Shown: positions 1-13,379 of the stretch, one piece after another
How the letters are laid out: the number at the start of each line of letters is the position of its first letter
Numbering within the stretch: the stretch's first letter is position 1
Source: Diphasiastrum complanatum
Taxonomy: Eukaryota; Streptophyta; Lycopodiopsida; Lycopodiales; Lycopodiaceae
Length of the DNA: 64,000 nt
Reading direction: 5' to 3'
Assembly (NCBI GenBank): GCA_029204225.1
Contig: CM055092.1
Coordinates: 68,146,810 to 68,210,809, forward strand
The notes under the pieces: model-generated
The model's input: only the letters and a program-made list of their open reading frames with translations
Told to the model about the DNA's origin: nothing
The model's database searches: none
Program-made: the position numbers and the translations under genes

Positions 1-3000
1 AACTAGCTACAATGACGATTTCAATGAATGCGAATTAGGCATAAGAACATGTATACATGAGAAGTGGCACCTGTGTCAAATAAAATAACGTTACCCCAAG
101 AACCACTTATTCACATAACGTTACCTAGAGAAGTGAGTAAACATCTATTATCATCGGTTTGTATATTATTGACATTAGGCCCCTTCAATCTAGACAAAAC
201 AACTATAAAAAAATCAAGAACTCCATGCTTTTATTGAAAGCTTATTGCTTCTGCAGTTGCTTCAAATCATAGAATCTTGCTAGGTAGCTACTGAACGGTA
301 CTTGCTCCGTATGTACAGAACGCGTATGAGACTGATACTTTTCCTTCAGTCTGGTACTTACAAAAAAGACAAAAACACGGATAGGTCCTCCTAGAGAAGG
401 TGCAAGGACCCCACACACAAACCAGATTCTTTTGAGTTCTCCTAGAGCAGATTCCAAGCACTCCTTGAATATTCAAGATGAAATTGTTCAGTAATATACA
501 TGTATTTCGTCTCTAAGTTGTTAGGGTATTCTGAATCTGGCTTTTTCTACAGTTTTGTAATAAGCAACTCTATTAGAATCCATTTATAATTACTCGTTGC
601 CAAAAGGTATAATGTGAAGCCTGTGTCACGTATTCACAGATTGAAGCAACATTGAAATTTTGTGTAAGCATAAACTTACTGCTAATGTAACTATTCCAAA
701 TGCATGAGATTCATACCACTATGGCCAAATAAATGTCCAGAAAACACATTCGTATTTGTAGACGACGTCAGTGCTATGGGTTGAACGATAACTCATATGT
801 TGTCGCGCCAGGTTCCCCTCTCAATTTGGCTGACTACTTAAGCAAAAATGATGATAAAATGCTTCAACTATCTACTCAAGCAGATTACAGAATTTGCTAC
901 AAGCTGATATCTGATGATTAACAATACGAAAAAGCATACAAAGATTGATCACATGGATTCAAAAGCCAAAATGTGCATTCAATTCAACGAGAGGGTAGGT
1001 ACATATACACGCTCATCTTAGCGCCGTGCCAAGAAAAGTTAAACATTGTCGATAAATCCTAGATTTCATTCTAGAAGAAAGCACATTGAAATTAAGTATC
1101 ACTACATTAGGAGCAAAATCCTCGATAAGAAGGTATGTCTAAAATTTTGCAATAACACAATATATGGTAGCTAACATATTTACAAATGGATTAAATTGGG
1201 AGGCACACAAGAACTTTTGTGCAATCCTGAATCTGACAATCAAGGCATTCAAGGAGCTAGATTAAGGGAGGGTCTTGGATTTCAATTCTCTCTCTCCCTA
1301 ATCCTATAGCTAATCTAGATCCATTCATTCTCTATATATAATTACTTGTACAGTCACACATTCCACAGAAATACAGAGGTTATTTGAGTATAGTCTTCAG
1401 AAATACACGAGATTGTCGAACAGTCTGTAGAAATACACAGGAATCGCCAACAGGTGTCTGCATGAAGTATCGAATCGACAATGACGAACTATCAAATCAA
1501 ACACAATTGTCGAAGGCAATTTGAACTTTCAACTATTTCGATTCAATTCAACCATCTCTTGATCCTGAGTGATTCCAGCCTTATCTTTTACGATCGGGCA
1601 AAATCTTCAACAAAATAAGATTCTATCAAATAGCAATTGTCAACAACTGAACATAGTGTCTTAATCCATCTTGTAAATGCATTAATTGAGCATTCTTTTA
1701 ATTGTACAACTACTATGTATATATATTCGATAGTGCGTAGCTAGTCAATTAATCCTCCCACAACTCTATGAATTAATGCAAAATAGAGTCCTCTATTCGA
1801 TTTCTCTCTCTAACTACCAGAGTATCATTTTTGAGAGATTGCGCATCTATCAACATTGAGATATGTACACTCTTTCGAACTAATAAAATTTGTTTCAGCA
1901 TAAATTGTCGTGTCCTGTCGCTTGCATAACTTTCTGCTTTGTCTGACTCAAAGTTTGCAGATAAATAACTCGTACATTGATTCGTTTTATGACTGAAAGT
2001 GTATGCTGGTTGTAACGCTCTTTATCAGATATGTTTTACATGTTTTTGCAAATAAACAAATTTGTGTGTGTCTACGGAATCAATTGTCTCAATCCTCGTG
2101 ACTAGAGCTACCTTCGAATTATCGAAGATAAATCGAACTTGATCATAGCTCATGCATCGAGGAGTCACCCGATTTCCAACATCCTTATCTCTTTTTGAAT
2201 ACATAAGTTATCAAAGGTTGTCGTGTGATACTTATCTTAAATGTAAGGATATGTAGCATAAAAGATTGTTGTTCCCAAAAGAGACTGCTTTTTTTTTTAC
2301 TCATTTTATTGTTCTTGGATTAAGAGCTGGTTGTCAACAGACATACAAGAGTATCGGCAACCAGTATCACCGGTTAGTTGTGGTTCCAAACAATCAAAAG
2401 TAAAAGATATCGACAATCTCATATCGAACATGATGTATTTCTTATTAGTGTATCCGACTTTTAGGCCAGCCCGATATATCGGTCTGTGCTCCTAATAAAG
2501 TTTGTCAGACAAGCGAGGTCTGTTGCATCAGATAAATCAAGTCAGAGAAAGATGCAAATGTCTCAATGCATTCCAAATGAAGTCCGACAATCTGTCCTCA
2601 ACAACAGAGAGCGCTCATTCATAAGAATGATTGACTACTATGTTGAACTACACGAGTATCCATATGCAAAGTTTGAAGCATTGATTTACAACAACACAGA
2701 GCACTCTTTAGGATGTGTAAGTCTGAATATACGTCAGAGAAATGTAACAGTGATTCTGAAAGTTAACATCACAATTAAGTTCCAAGCAATTGATTATTCA
2801 ATCACACAGGCAATCAAATAACCAATGAGTTTTAAGACAATCTTTGCGGTGAATTTACAGTGGTTCTCATACACAATATCAAGGCTAAAGAAGTGTCTGA
2901 CTAGAGTTTCAATCACAAGGACATCCGACAAGGTGAGGCTTACCAACTGTCAGAAACAGAAGTACTCAGCAAACAGAAGGCTTATGAAAGCAGAGAGAAG

Positions 3001-3500
3001 AAAGATCTCGAGTTCCCTAATAACCGGTATGTCGCTTCTTATTTAATTTAATTAACTAATTGCATTCAATGGGAAAATTATATGTGTACATTTCCTAAGT
3101 GGCATCCTTGTCACGCGACTTTGCTCTAATGAGAAGCAAGCACGTGGAAGGTTACAACGTTTAGTTTGAGGCAGGACCGATAGGGCTTCTGGAATGTTCC
3201 TTTTTTAGGGCTAGCTTTCTTATTAAGGTTTGTGTCGTTTCATATTTACCCTTCGGAATACAGTCCTTCCTTCAGTCATATTTATTTAGGCCTGATCTTT
3301 GTCTTCAATATATCTTTGTATAAGTTGTCATTGTCGGGTCCATTAGATATTTCTTCATATTCGGTGATTATCTTCATCACTTGAGTAGGTAATTGGAATT
3401 TTCCATCATCAATTAGTACTTCAAGAAAAATAGGCATGTAATATGGTATTACAAAGGTAGTGACTCATGTATTGATCACCATATAGCATCTTGATCTTTT
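1..3500. other. Unassigned AT-rich region
   Basis: I see no supportable gene. Open frames at 733-921 and 2486-2821 (+) match no family I recognise. A TATATATAA box lies at 1333-1341, downstream of a short inverted repeat (CTAGATTA near 1257 pairing with TAATCTAG near 1311), which would suit the promoter part of an old LTR. I found no second LTR copy and no primer-binding site. The region may hold decayed LTR or leader sequence of elements lying to the right. Confidence 0.3.
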
Positions 3501-5330
3501 TGCGAATCTACAATTCCACCTGTACTTTGAATTTTTGAACATGTCAAGAAGCTGACCTTTGGTCTTCATGACCTCGATGTAAACCGTTCAACTGTAGTCA
3601 TCTATCAATGTCACAAATTATTTGGATCCACCTATTGACACCACTTCCATAGGTTTGTAGACATCCAAATATGTCAGTTCCAACAACTCGCTACTCCTTT
3701 AGGAAAATGTCGTTTGTGCAATTTACCATATATGTATGTCTCACACATCCATCTAAGTCATATGTGAAGCCTCTAAAGACTACTCACACTGATGTGGCCC
3801 AATCTTTTATGCCACAAAGCATTTGTTTTATGTATTTTTGTAACAAGGCATGCAATGGTACATTCATCTATCCAAGCTCTAAGGTGATAAAGCTCGTTTG
3901 TTCTCTTTTTTATCACAAAATCTCGATTGTCTTGTTTAATTGTGCATTCAATCATGCAACTCTACTCCAAGAATCAAACTTCTAGTCTGAGCTTCATCCT
4001 GCACCCGACAAAGATAAGCTTCTTGGCTAGGTTAGGCACATGGGGAACTTCTCTAAGTATCATTAATATTGTCTTACCATTCCCCACTTAGAGTCATATT
4101 GATTTGATATCAATTGTGTTAATATTCATTTTGTCTCCAACAACCACTTGCTTCTCCTTGAGTGGCTCGTATGTGAAGAAGAATGATCACTTGAAGGTCT
4201 GAAAAGTGGTAGTGGCTTTAGTACAAATACCACTCTTCATCCCATGAATGGTAATCCTCTACCCTTCGATTACCATTATTCTCATTCAAGTTGTCGCTTG
4301 AGTATCCACTATCATCCAAATTACATGAATCTTCTTTTTCATTGTCCTCAAAGTTGCACCTTCATCTACCATGTGTACACCATCAAGGCCATTTTTTATT
4401 TCTTTTGTTCAGTTTCTATGACATTCGCTTGCACTAAATTTTTCTTCTTGAGGTCTTCTTGCTTTCTCAAGCAATCTCTCACCACATTTCTAACCTCGTC
4501 AGAGTAATAGCACTAGATGCCCGCTCTCCTCTTTTCTCCACCCTTCAACAAGATCCTTTTCTTGGATTCCTTTCAATTATGATATTGTTGGCCTCTGTCT
4601 TGTGTTGAATCCTTTTTGTGATCTTTTGTAGAAAAGGTTTTTATTTTGTGGATCAACACCAACTCATCTTGTGGCTACACTACCTTTCTTCAGCACTTTT
4701 CTTGTGGATCAACGTCGACTCATCTTCTGGCTACACTACCTTTAATCTTCAGCACTCCACCTACAGTAGATAATTGGTTATGAAATCATTATCCAAATTC
4801 TCTCGTTGCCCTTCCAAGGACATGATGAGCTGAAGATAGCTATTGGCTAGGCTATTCAATAGCATGAATATGAGCTGCTTCACTAGAGCTTCAAAACTTT
4901 CTAATGGCCTAGCTGATGCCTTCAAGTTCTGAATGTGCTCTCCCATGCTTTTGCTCCCTTGCATTTTCGAATTTCCCAATTATCTTTATTGCAAGAGAAA
5001 TTTGCTCATGACACAGTTCACATCATAGATCACCTTCAGATGATCCCATACCTCTTTGGAGTTCTCGATTTCTTGCAATTGTCATATCACCGAGGCCCCA
5101 AATGACAAGAAAATGGTCAAATACACTTTCTATTCTTTGATCTACATTGCTTCAACTAGCTCTCAATTTCTCGCAAAGCCCTTCTCGTCAAAATTCAAAC
5201 TCTCAATGTTAGCAACAATGTTCCACAATCTTCTCCTTTTGATAAAGAGTTTCATTTTCCAACTCCAGGTTGGATAATTCCGTTCTTCTAGCTTTTCGAT
5301 TATCTTGGAATCATGAAGTCTAATTATTTC
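3500..5330 (-). pseudogene. Copia gag-protease-integrase relic
   Basis: Read on the minus strand, the pieces follow Copia order. A gag segment at 4979-4761 has the leucine-rich pattern of Copia gag (ESFEALVKQLIFMLLNSL). A decayed zinc knuckle lies near 4510-4450: the last cysteine (RDC) survives but the second is Ser. A decayed protease segment near 4250 has lost its DSG. The GAG-pre-integrase motif LWHKRLGHISVSSL lies near 3815-3773, and integrase traces run to about 3500. Frames change repeatedly and stops are common, so it cannot be functional. RT and RNase H are absent. No LTRs were found. The GAG-pre-integrase motif is the strongest evidence for Copia (Ty1) type. Confidence 0.7.
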
Positions 5331-5599
5331 CACCATGATTACACTTCTTCAGATAACACAAGACTCTTAGATGCGCCTCAACACTTTTGAATCCATGTAC
5401 AATTTTGATCATGCTAAAGTGAATTATCAAAGTCACATTGTGCCTCCATGCAATTCATGGAACCATAACCATTGTTGATCAAATGCTTAAATGATTTACT
5501 CAAATAGATTACAAAATATGCTACAAATTGATTATGAGGGTTTGGGGGCCCTCATGGATTCATGGTCATAATTGTTGGAGACCTAAAACTCAAGATGGT

Positions 5600-8260
5600 A
5601 GATTTGTATGGGTCTAATGAGGTTCAAATCGAGTCACACTGATGATTCTTCTGACAAGTCCAATCAATCTCCAGAACCAAGAAGTTCCCTTCCACGTAGA
5701 CTTTTCTTAAGTCTACTTAGCTGAAATCCTAGGTGTACTTGCCTTCCTTCTGAGAGGTCCAATTCGTAAGCCAAGGATCCTATCCTCTTTAGGATTTTCT
5801 ATGGTCCCCTATACCTAGAGGACAATTTGTAATGCATGCTCAAATCCTTCGAGATTCGTAAATATATCCAATCCCCCTCTTGAAAATCTCGAGGCAATCT
5901 TCTTATACTAGCATAATGGTTGTCCCTATCCTGGGCACATTGGACATTCTCACGTGCTATTTGTAGCATTTCTTGTATATTGTATAGGAAATCCACTACC
6001 TTCTGAAACTTGATTGTCCAAGTTTCAACTACAATGGGTCATCAAGGTTCATAACCATACATAATCATAAGCGAGTTATAACCGATAGTCAAATGCTCAC
6101 TACTATTATAGGCAAACTCAATCAAGGACAGATACTTATGTTGATGAGATTGCCATCGGAAAACATATGCTTGAAGCATTTGTTCCATTGTCTGATTATT
6201 TCTTTCCATCTGACCGTCTGACTTGGGAGGATCAAAAGAATCCAAGCTCAATGTCATCTCTAGTTTAGCGAATACGTTCGACTAAAAGTGAACAATGAAC
6301 TTCATATCGCAATTGCTCACAATGTCATTTAACAATCTTTAAAGTCTAAATGCTCAACAAATATTTGAGTTAAATCAAAAGCCCTTGCGATAGTCTTTAT
6401 CAAAATAAATGTAGCCAATTTGGTAAGATGGTCGACCACTATCCAAATTGCATTTTTTTTGTTTATTTGTCTATGGTATCCCAACCATGGAATCCATCAA
6501 AATACTATCACATTTCTTATCATGGGTACTCAGTGGATGCAACAATTCACTAGCCTAAAGGTGTTTGGCCTTATTCAATTGACAATGGACACACTTGACC
6601 ACATAAGATCCTACAAAGGATTTAAGCTTTGGCCAATAAAAATCCCTTTGTACCAAATCTAAAGTATGATGTATGTCTAGACGCCTCACACAAGGTGATT
6701 CATGACATTCATAAAGAATTTTTTTTTTAATTGCATCCTCATTTGGCCTTCATATCTTCTCTTTTCTAAACAAAAGTCCATTATAGATAGAGAAGTCATC
6801 AACACTCTTTTTATCCTTTCTCCTAGATCCCTTCTCCTAGACTGATCACCCTATAAATCAGTCTTGCATGATGAATCTGCTAGAACCCTCTTCCAAATTG
6901 GTCTAAAATGCGGGCCTTTATCACAAAGACCTCTCAGGGAGAGATGAAAATCTATGCTAATCTCAATGAAGGAAAGTTCGTTCACTTCACCAATTTGACT
7001 AAGTGCATTAGCCACCCGATTGGTGGCTCCTTTGATAGACCACACTTCAAAGTTGAATTCTTGCATGAGTTCTACCCATCGGGCCTTATTACCTCTCAGA
7101 TCATTCTGATTTCAAACTGTGGATCGCCACAAAAAGCTCTTTTTCTTGAGTAGTATATTTGACTTGCGCATCGGACAACTTTTGTCTCAAAAGCAATGGG
7201 CTGACTCTTTTGTAAGAGAACAACTCCAATAGTCATATCACTCATTTCAATATTAATGACAAAAGGGATATTTGGATCAGACACTATTTTCAGGAGCTAA
7301 GACAATTAGAAACTTGATTTTGCAAAAACTCTCATCTAACTTTTCATTCCATTTGATTGGAGGGCTTGGCCTTCCTTTTGACTTTTTACCCCTTTCAGCA
7401 CATTTCTAAAAAGTGTGAAATTTTTAGAATATTCTCAATGAACTTTCAGAAGAACATAGTGAAACCGAAAAATGACTTGAGTTCACAAACCATTTTAGTA
7501 ATTGGCCATTTCACTACCATCTTTACATTCTTTGTCAACCTTGATCCCTTGAGCGGTGATCTTATGACCAAGGTAAAGAATTTTTTTTTAAAGAATTCAC
7601 ACTTAGATTCTTTAGCGAAAAGCTTTTCTTGTCTTAATATCCTTAAGACAATATGGAAATGCTTCACGTGCTCTTTTAGTATTCTACTATAGATTGAAAT
7701 TTCATCTGAAAACACTACAACAAACTTTCCCAAAAAAGGACGAAATAGATCGTTCATCATTTGTTGGAAAGTTGCAGGAGCTTCATCAAACCAAAAGGTA
7801 AGACTAGGAACTCATAATGGCCACATATTTTTCTAAAACTAGTCTTAAATACATCATCGACATGTATTTGAATCTGACGATATCTCATTCTAAGATCAAT
7901 TTTCGTGAAGAATTTCACTCCACTTAATTGATCTATGAGATCATCCATCCTAGGTAGCAAGTAATTATTTTTTTATGGTAAGTTTGCTTAGACCCTTGTA
8001 ATCCACAGATAACCGATCTTTAGTATCCTTAAGAAGAACTCCCCATGGTGATTTACTTTGGCCTAATGTGTCCCATATATGCTAAGGTATTCCTCAATTT
8101 GCTTGGCCACTTCCCCCTCTTTCTTTTGACTAAATTGGTTAGGTTGTCTAAAAATGGGGTGGCTACCGGGCATCAACTCTATCTTATGGTCCACGGACCA
8201 TGCGGGTGGTAGGACATAAGGTAGTTGTTTAGGAAAAATGTCATTAATACCATTATCAAG
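5600..8260 (-). pseudogene. Gypsy (Ty3) pol relic
   Basis: Reading right to left, the domains come in Gypsy order. RT starts near 8130; its [12 protein letters not shown] and [13 protein letters not shown] segments lie at about 7960-7890. The RT active-site block is at 7760-7446, where the usual FIDDILIYS reads FSDEISIYS, so one catalytic Asp is replaced by Glu. RNase H pieces are at 7284-7096 and 7066-6851. The integrase core at 6257-6042 has SDGQMERNNQTMEQML and EFAYNSSEH, and the integrase C-terminal part is at 5996-5799. At least five frame breaks separate these pieces. Gag, protease and LTRs are not visible. RT before integrase makes this Gypsy rather than Copia. Confidence 0.85.
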
Positions 8261-8382
8261 TCCTCACCATGGATCCAAGACTAAGAAAGCTACAACAAGG
8301 AAACAATAGGGAATCAGATGGTAGATAAACCAACCAAACCAAGCCTAGATCGATCGGATTAAGTCCCCAAGCTATGGATCAA

Positions 8383-11300
8383 TCACTCAATTGCCTTATA
8401 CTCTGCTATTGTTGTGGACAAAGCAACTATACTTTGCTTTTTACTAGACCAGGAAAAACAAATGCCACAAAACTGGAATACATACCATGTGGTAGATCTA
8501 TGATCATCACAATTACCTCCCCAATTTGCATCCACGTAGTCACGTAACTCAGGTAAACCTTCAGGCTTCATATACACCAAGCCATAGTCTGAAGTGCCTT
8601 TGACATATTGCAAATGTGTTTGGCTGCCTTCCAATGTGTTTCAATAGGTGCTACCATAAACTCACTTACACTGACCAATAGCATAGCTTGGACGTGGTAA
8701 GGTAAATCGGGCTCCCTACTAACTGCCTATATAGCATAACATCAAATGGTTGTGATTCATCAAGCTTAGAAAGCTTTTTACCTAGCTCAATGGGAGTGTT
8801 CACTGGCTTGCAATCCTGTAGCTTGAACCTGTGCAACAACTCTTTGACATACTTAACCTGTGTTAGTCCCACCTGATGTCCTTTCTGCCACACCTCCACT
8901 CCAAGGCAATAATGCATTAGGTTGAGATATGTCATCTTAAATTGATCCATGATATCTTTCTTGATCATATCTATCATTTCCTGATTATTTCTGGTAATAA
9001 TAAAGTCGTAAACATAAAAAGCAACCAATGTAATCATACTATCAAAGCATAAGACATAAATATTTGGATCAGAGTGTGTTCTCACCATCCTCTTAGAACA
9101 AAAGTAGATCTACTGTACCACGCACATGGTGCATGTTTGAGACTATAAAGTGCTTTCTTCAAGTGACATACTTTATGATCACGTCCTTTCGTTACAAATC
9201 CTTAAGGTTAATTTATGAACACCTCTTCTTCTAGCTCACCATCTAGAAAAGAAGATTTTACATCCATCTGATGTAAAGTCCAACCAAAATGTGAAGCTAA
9301 AGCAACAAGTAGACGTAGAGTATTCCACTTACATACTGGTGGCAAAGGTCTCCTCATAGTCGAAGCCTTTACTTTGCGCATAACCCTTGATCACCAATAT
9401 TGCCTTGTGTTGTGCTATATTTCCATCTGTATGGTACTTCGTCTTGTATACCCATTTGCAACCAATGGATTTCTTACCAGCTAGTGGTTCTACCAAGTAA
9501 CATGTGCCATGCTTAGAAATTGAGTCCATCTCTTCTTCCATCATTGACCCAAATGTCATCATCCTTCGCTTCATCATAAGTCGTAGGTTCTTTGCTTTGA
9601 ATGATGCTAGATAAGAGAGCATAATTTTCTTCATATCTATCAGGTTGTGTCCTCTCTCTTGTTGATCTTGTTAGCTCTCCCTGGATGGATGATTCAGGAA
9701 AGTCATCCATGTCACGACTCTCCATCAATCTCTCAAACCACTTGGGGAGCTTCCTATCAGGCGATCGGCTTAATCCTGGTGAAAATGTATCCCATGGTAC
9801 ATCTTTTTCCTTGTGTTTTTCACCTGCAATTACAATCCTCTTAGCACCAGATGTTTTATCCCTACCTCTCCAACCTACCTCCCAAGGTTGAGTAGCAGCA
9901 TCATGAGGTGAATCCACCTGTCCATCATCAAGAATGTCACAATCAATGGTCCATCATGAAGAGGAATTCTCATTGTATCATCTTTTCCACTTGGTGTGTC
10001 CATCTTCTTAGCATCCTCATCTTTGTACATCTTAGATTCATCAAATATGACATCACGGCTAACATGCATTTTGTTCTTCAATAAATCAAAGCATTTATAT
10101 CCTTTTACATGATCATCATATCCAAAGAAAATGCACTTCATAGCTTTTACATCAAGCTTGTGTCTCTCTTCCTTAGGAATGTGTACAAAAGCCTTACATC
10201 CAAATATTCACAAATGATTCACCTTTGGCTTCTTCTTCATGAATGCCTCCTCAGGTGTTATCTTTGGTATGGCAATGGTAGGACTCCTATTTTGAAGATA
10301 TTGCATGCTTCTGACCTAAACTCCTTTGGTAGTTTCCTCTCAACACTAGCGCTCTCCACAATCGTATGATTTCTGCGCTTGGCCACACCATTGAGTTCAG
10401 GAGTATGAGCTTGCGTGAATTGTCTTTTGATCCCACATTGGTTACAAAAGTCATTAATTTCAATAGACTTGTACTCACCTTCATTGTCTGATCTTAGGAC
10501 CTTGATCTTCTTACTTGCTTGATTTTTGACCATTGCCTTGAAGCTCTTGAAAGTGGCAAAAGCATTTGATTTCTTCTTTAAGAAGTATATCCACGTCTTT
10601 CGAGATATATCATCTATGAAGGTGATGATATAATATGCCCCACCTATGGACATCATCCTCATAGGTCTGCATAAGTCTGTATGGATCAAATCAAGGATGT
10701 TCTTCGCCCTTGAAGCACCACCTCGCTTGAATTTCTCTCTATGTTGCTTCCCATATACACATGACTCACACATTGTCTTCAAGTGGTCTTCCATCATAGG
10801 CAATCCCTTCACCATTTCCAATTTCCTCAACAAATTGAGACTTCCGAGGTTCAAATGACCAAGTCTTTTATGCCACAGTTAATCAATTTGTGTTGGAATG
10901 GATGAGATAAGTCCATGTTGCCCTTAATTGTAACATTCAATTTGTACAATTTGGTCTTGGGATCCCTTGTGCCATCCACAATGGCCTTGAACTTTTGGTT
11001 CATGTCTTTCACAAATCAATGATCATGGTCAAACTCTACTTTCAAATCTTGATCAGTAACGACTCCAACTAAAAGTAGATTTTTCTTCAAACCCGGTATG
11101 TAAAGTACCTCCTTGATCATTTTGCTTTTTCCATTAGGTAGTTGTATGGAAACAGTGCCTATCCCCTTGATCTTGCACACGTCACCATTTGCTTGTGGAA
11201 CAGACATTCCATTATCCAACTCTTTTAGGCTACTGAACCAATCTTTATTACATGTCATGTGTCTTGTGGCTCCCGAATCAATGTACCAAGCTTGATCCTC

Positions 11301-11400
11301 TTGATTCGATGACAATGCTACTATAAAGATGCTAGAGTCTTTGACTTCACCTTCGTCGACAAGATTATCGGCTTGCTTGTGAAGCGGTCGACAAGATTTG
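8383..11400 (-). pseudogene. Copia polyprotein (protease to RNase H), frame-broken
   Basis: A fairly well preserved Copia pol. The aspartic protease at 11315-11016 keeps WYIDSGATRHMT. The GAG-pre-integrase and integrase core at 10854-10258 contain CESCVYGKQHREKF, LDLIHTDLCRPM, SDNEGEYKS and ELNGVAKRRNHTIV. The integrase C-terminus and linker follow at 10141-9513 (MKCIFFGYDDHVKGYKCF). RT is at 9634-9329 and 9088-8666: the usual YVDD reads YVYD, but the YCLGVEV block is present. RNase H at 8634-8383 has YVDANWGG and a TIAEYKAIE motif. At least six frameshifts break it, and RT is damaged near 8690. Gag and both LTRs are missing. Dead copy; the Copia assignment is secure. Confidence 0.9.
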
Positions 11401-12166
11401 GCTTCATTTGATGGTTTTCATTTCAAATGCCTTTAGGCACTCGCTCCTACCTCAGCGCTCGCAAAGGGGGTAGAATTACATTTTGCGTTCACTACGTGCT
11501 TTCTCCACAGCAAACACTCTATTTTGGCATACTGTACTTGTAGGTACAGTTTGGGTGCCATTCGTTTGGAGTCCTTGGCCCTTCTGTTTGGCCCAAAACA
11601 GACTTAAAACAAGTAAATTAGGCCCTTATGAGTTTTTGAACTGTTTCTTATTAGTGAAGGAACTTCACTCTTCATGAATTTCACACTCTTGGGTCCCTTT
11701 CAAGGTGAAAAGTTTTAATGAAATTAAATCTGATATGACATTGGACCCCTTCAAACTAATCTCGGCAGTTCATCCAAAGGCACTTCATCCTGGCCACCCA
11801 AGCCTCACATGATCTTAACCGTTGATTTGAAAGGGCCTAATCTCATAGCTTGAGATTGTTTTGGATGGTAAAGTCCCACCCCCCGAAACACAATGCACTT
11901 GAAAACACTATGGGAACACCTTCCCTCAATGCGCACAACCAGTTTCTAGGGAGTTCTCACGGCCACGCCCTCCTACACAGGTTCTGCATCAATCCACCTC
12001 CATTTTTGAGCAAATTTGCAGTTTGAGGCCTGGAGTGAGGTCACCCTATTCATTGTGAGTCTATAAAACTTCATTTGTTGAAAACCATGGAGAATTGATG
12101 AAATAAGGCCAACTTAGAAAAGTGCCTTTTTTTCACTTTTTATCGCAAATCTGCTAGGTTCTCTAG
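11401..12166. other. Unassigned spacer between two elements
   Basis: About 770 bases between the truncated Copia protease and the visible start of the LTR element. No coding pattern or repeat is recognised on either strand. It may contain decayed Copia gag or the missing first part of the downstream 5' LTR. Confidence 0.3.
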
Positions 12167-12400
12167 CTTCCTACATGTATAAGCCTAGCCCAATGAGCAC
12201 ACTAGTTAAATAAATTAAGTTGTTTCCTAGTGACTTGAGCCTTAGGTGCAAATAAAATAAGTTAAAGGCCAAAGTCTAAGTTACAAGGTTGAGTCAAAGT
12301 CAAATGGTGGTAGGTGGGGTGTGTTTCTTTGTGCACCACTAGATCTTTTGTGTTTCTTTGGAAGGGCTAGGATTGCAATCCTTGCCATTTCAAGTAGCCA

Positions 12401-12479
12401 TTGACTAACAACACCAATAGCATAAGAAATATCAGGTCGTGTGTGTGTCAAATAGATCAAACTACCCACCAGCTACCCA
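12401..12479 (-). pseudogene. Copia RT fragment embedded in the R1 5' LTR
   Basis: The minus strand reads GSLIYLTHTRPDISYAIGVVSQW, the block near the end of Copia RT. The right LTR has a different, shorter sequence at the same place, and LTR sequence resumes on both sides. The piece therefore arrived as a short patch, perhaps filler DNA at break repair or a template switch during reverse transcription. Confidence 0.7.
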
Positions 12480-12556
12480 TGAATAAAAGGACACCATTTG
12501 TACTCATTTTATTCTCTCAATCGAAGGAGGAAACTCTCTTGTTTTCTCCACTCATC

Positions 12557-12738
<182 letters not shown>

Positions 12739-12861
12739 ACTGAATAGCTTTGGGTAGGTGCTTGAGCCCCCAAAGCCTTTCCTATCCAAGTCATTCTCTT
12801 TCTCTCTCTCCTTCCTAGGTTGGGTGTGAATAGCTTTGGGTAGGTGCTCGAGCTCCCAAAG

Positions 12862-12986
<125 letters not shown>

Positions 12987-13058
12987 TTTGCTATGCAGGT
13001 GAAGGCGGGGTTAACGCTCCCAGCGTTTGGGCCCTATGCTACATTGACGACACAACAA

Positions 13059-13076
13059 TGGCGCCGTTGTCGGGGA
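13059..13076 (+). other. Primer-binding site, tRNA-Asp type (R1)
   Basis: TGGCGCCGTTGTCGGGGA begins one base after the LTR end. It is complementary to the 3' end of plant tRNA-Asp with one mismatch (T for C). This PBS type is common in plant Gypsy elements of the Tat/Athila group (established knowledge). It fixes the LTR end and the plus orientation. Confidence 0.85.
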
Positions 13077-13379
13077 GCACCACACTCTCATCTCGCAGCA
13101 TAGCACTTCGTCGCTCTTCCTTTCTCTAACTCTCTTATTCTCTCTCTTCATTTTTTCACCAAAAATCAGAATTTCAGGGGTAGATTAGCGTGATTAGTGT
13201 TAGTTTTTGTCGTTTTGTGTGATTTTTTGTTTGTTTGCACTGTAGGAAGAGATTGTGAGGTGGGAGGTTCAGTTCCAAGCACCCAATCCCTTCCAAAAAA
13301 AAACTCTTAAAAAAAACGTTCAAATCTGTTTTTGGTAGGAAAATTAGGCGAAAAAATGGGTTAGACGCCATAACTTTCA

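Noticed and set aside
733-921. 62-codon plus-strand frame starting MSRKHIRICRRRQ
   Set aside because: Short, unsupported by any motif or splice context; likely chance.
2486-2821. 111-codon plus-strand frame
   Set aside because: No recognised domain, no CTG/ATG context or neighbours supporting it, and plain AT-rich composition; left as unassigned.
3671-4507. Plus-strand frames at 3671-3985 and 4244-4507
   Set aside because: Antisense to the Copia GAG-pre-integrase and protease relic, which carries the recognisable motifs.
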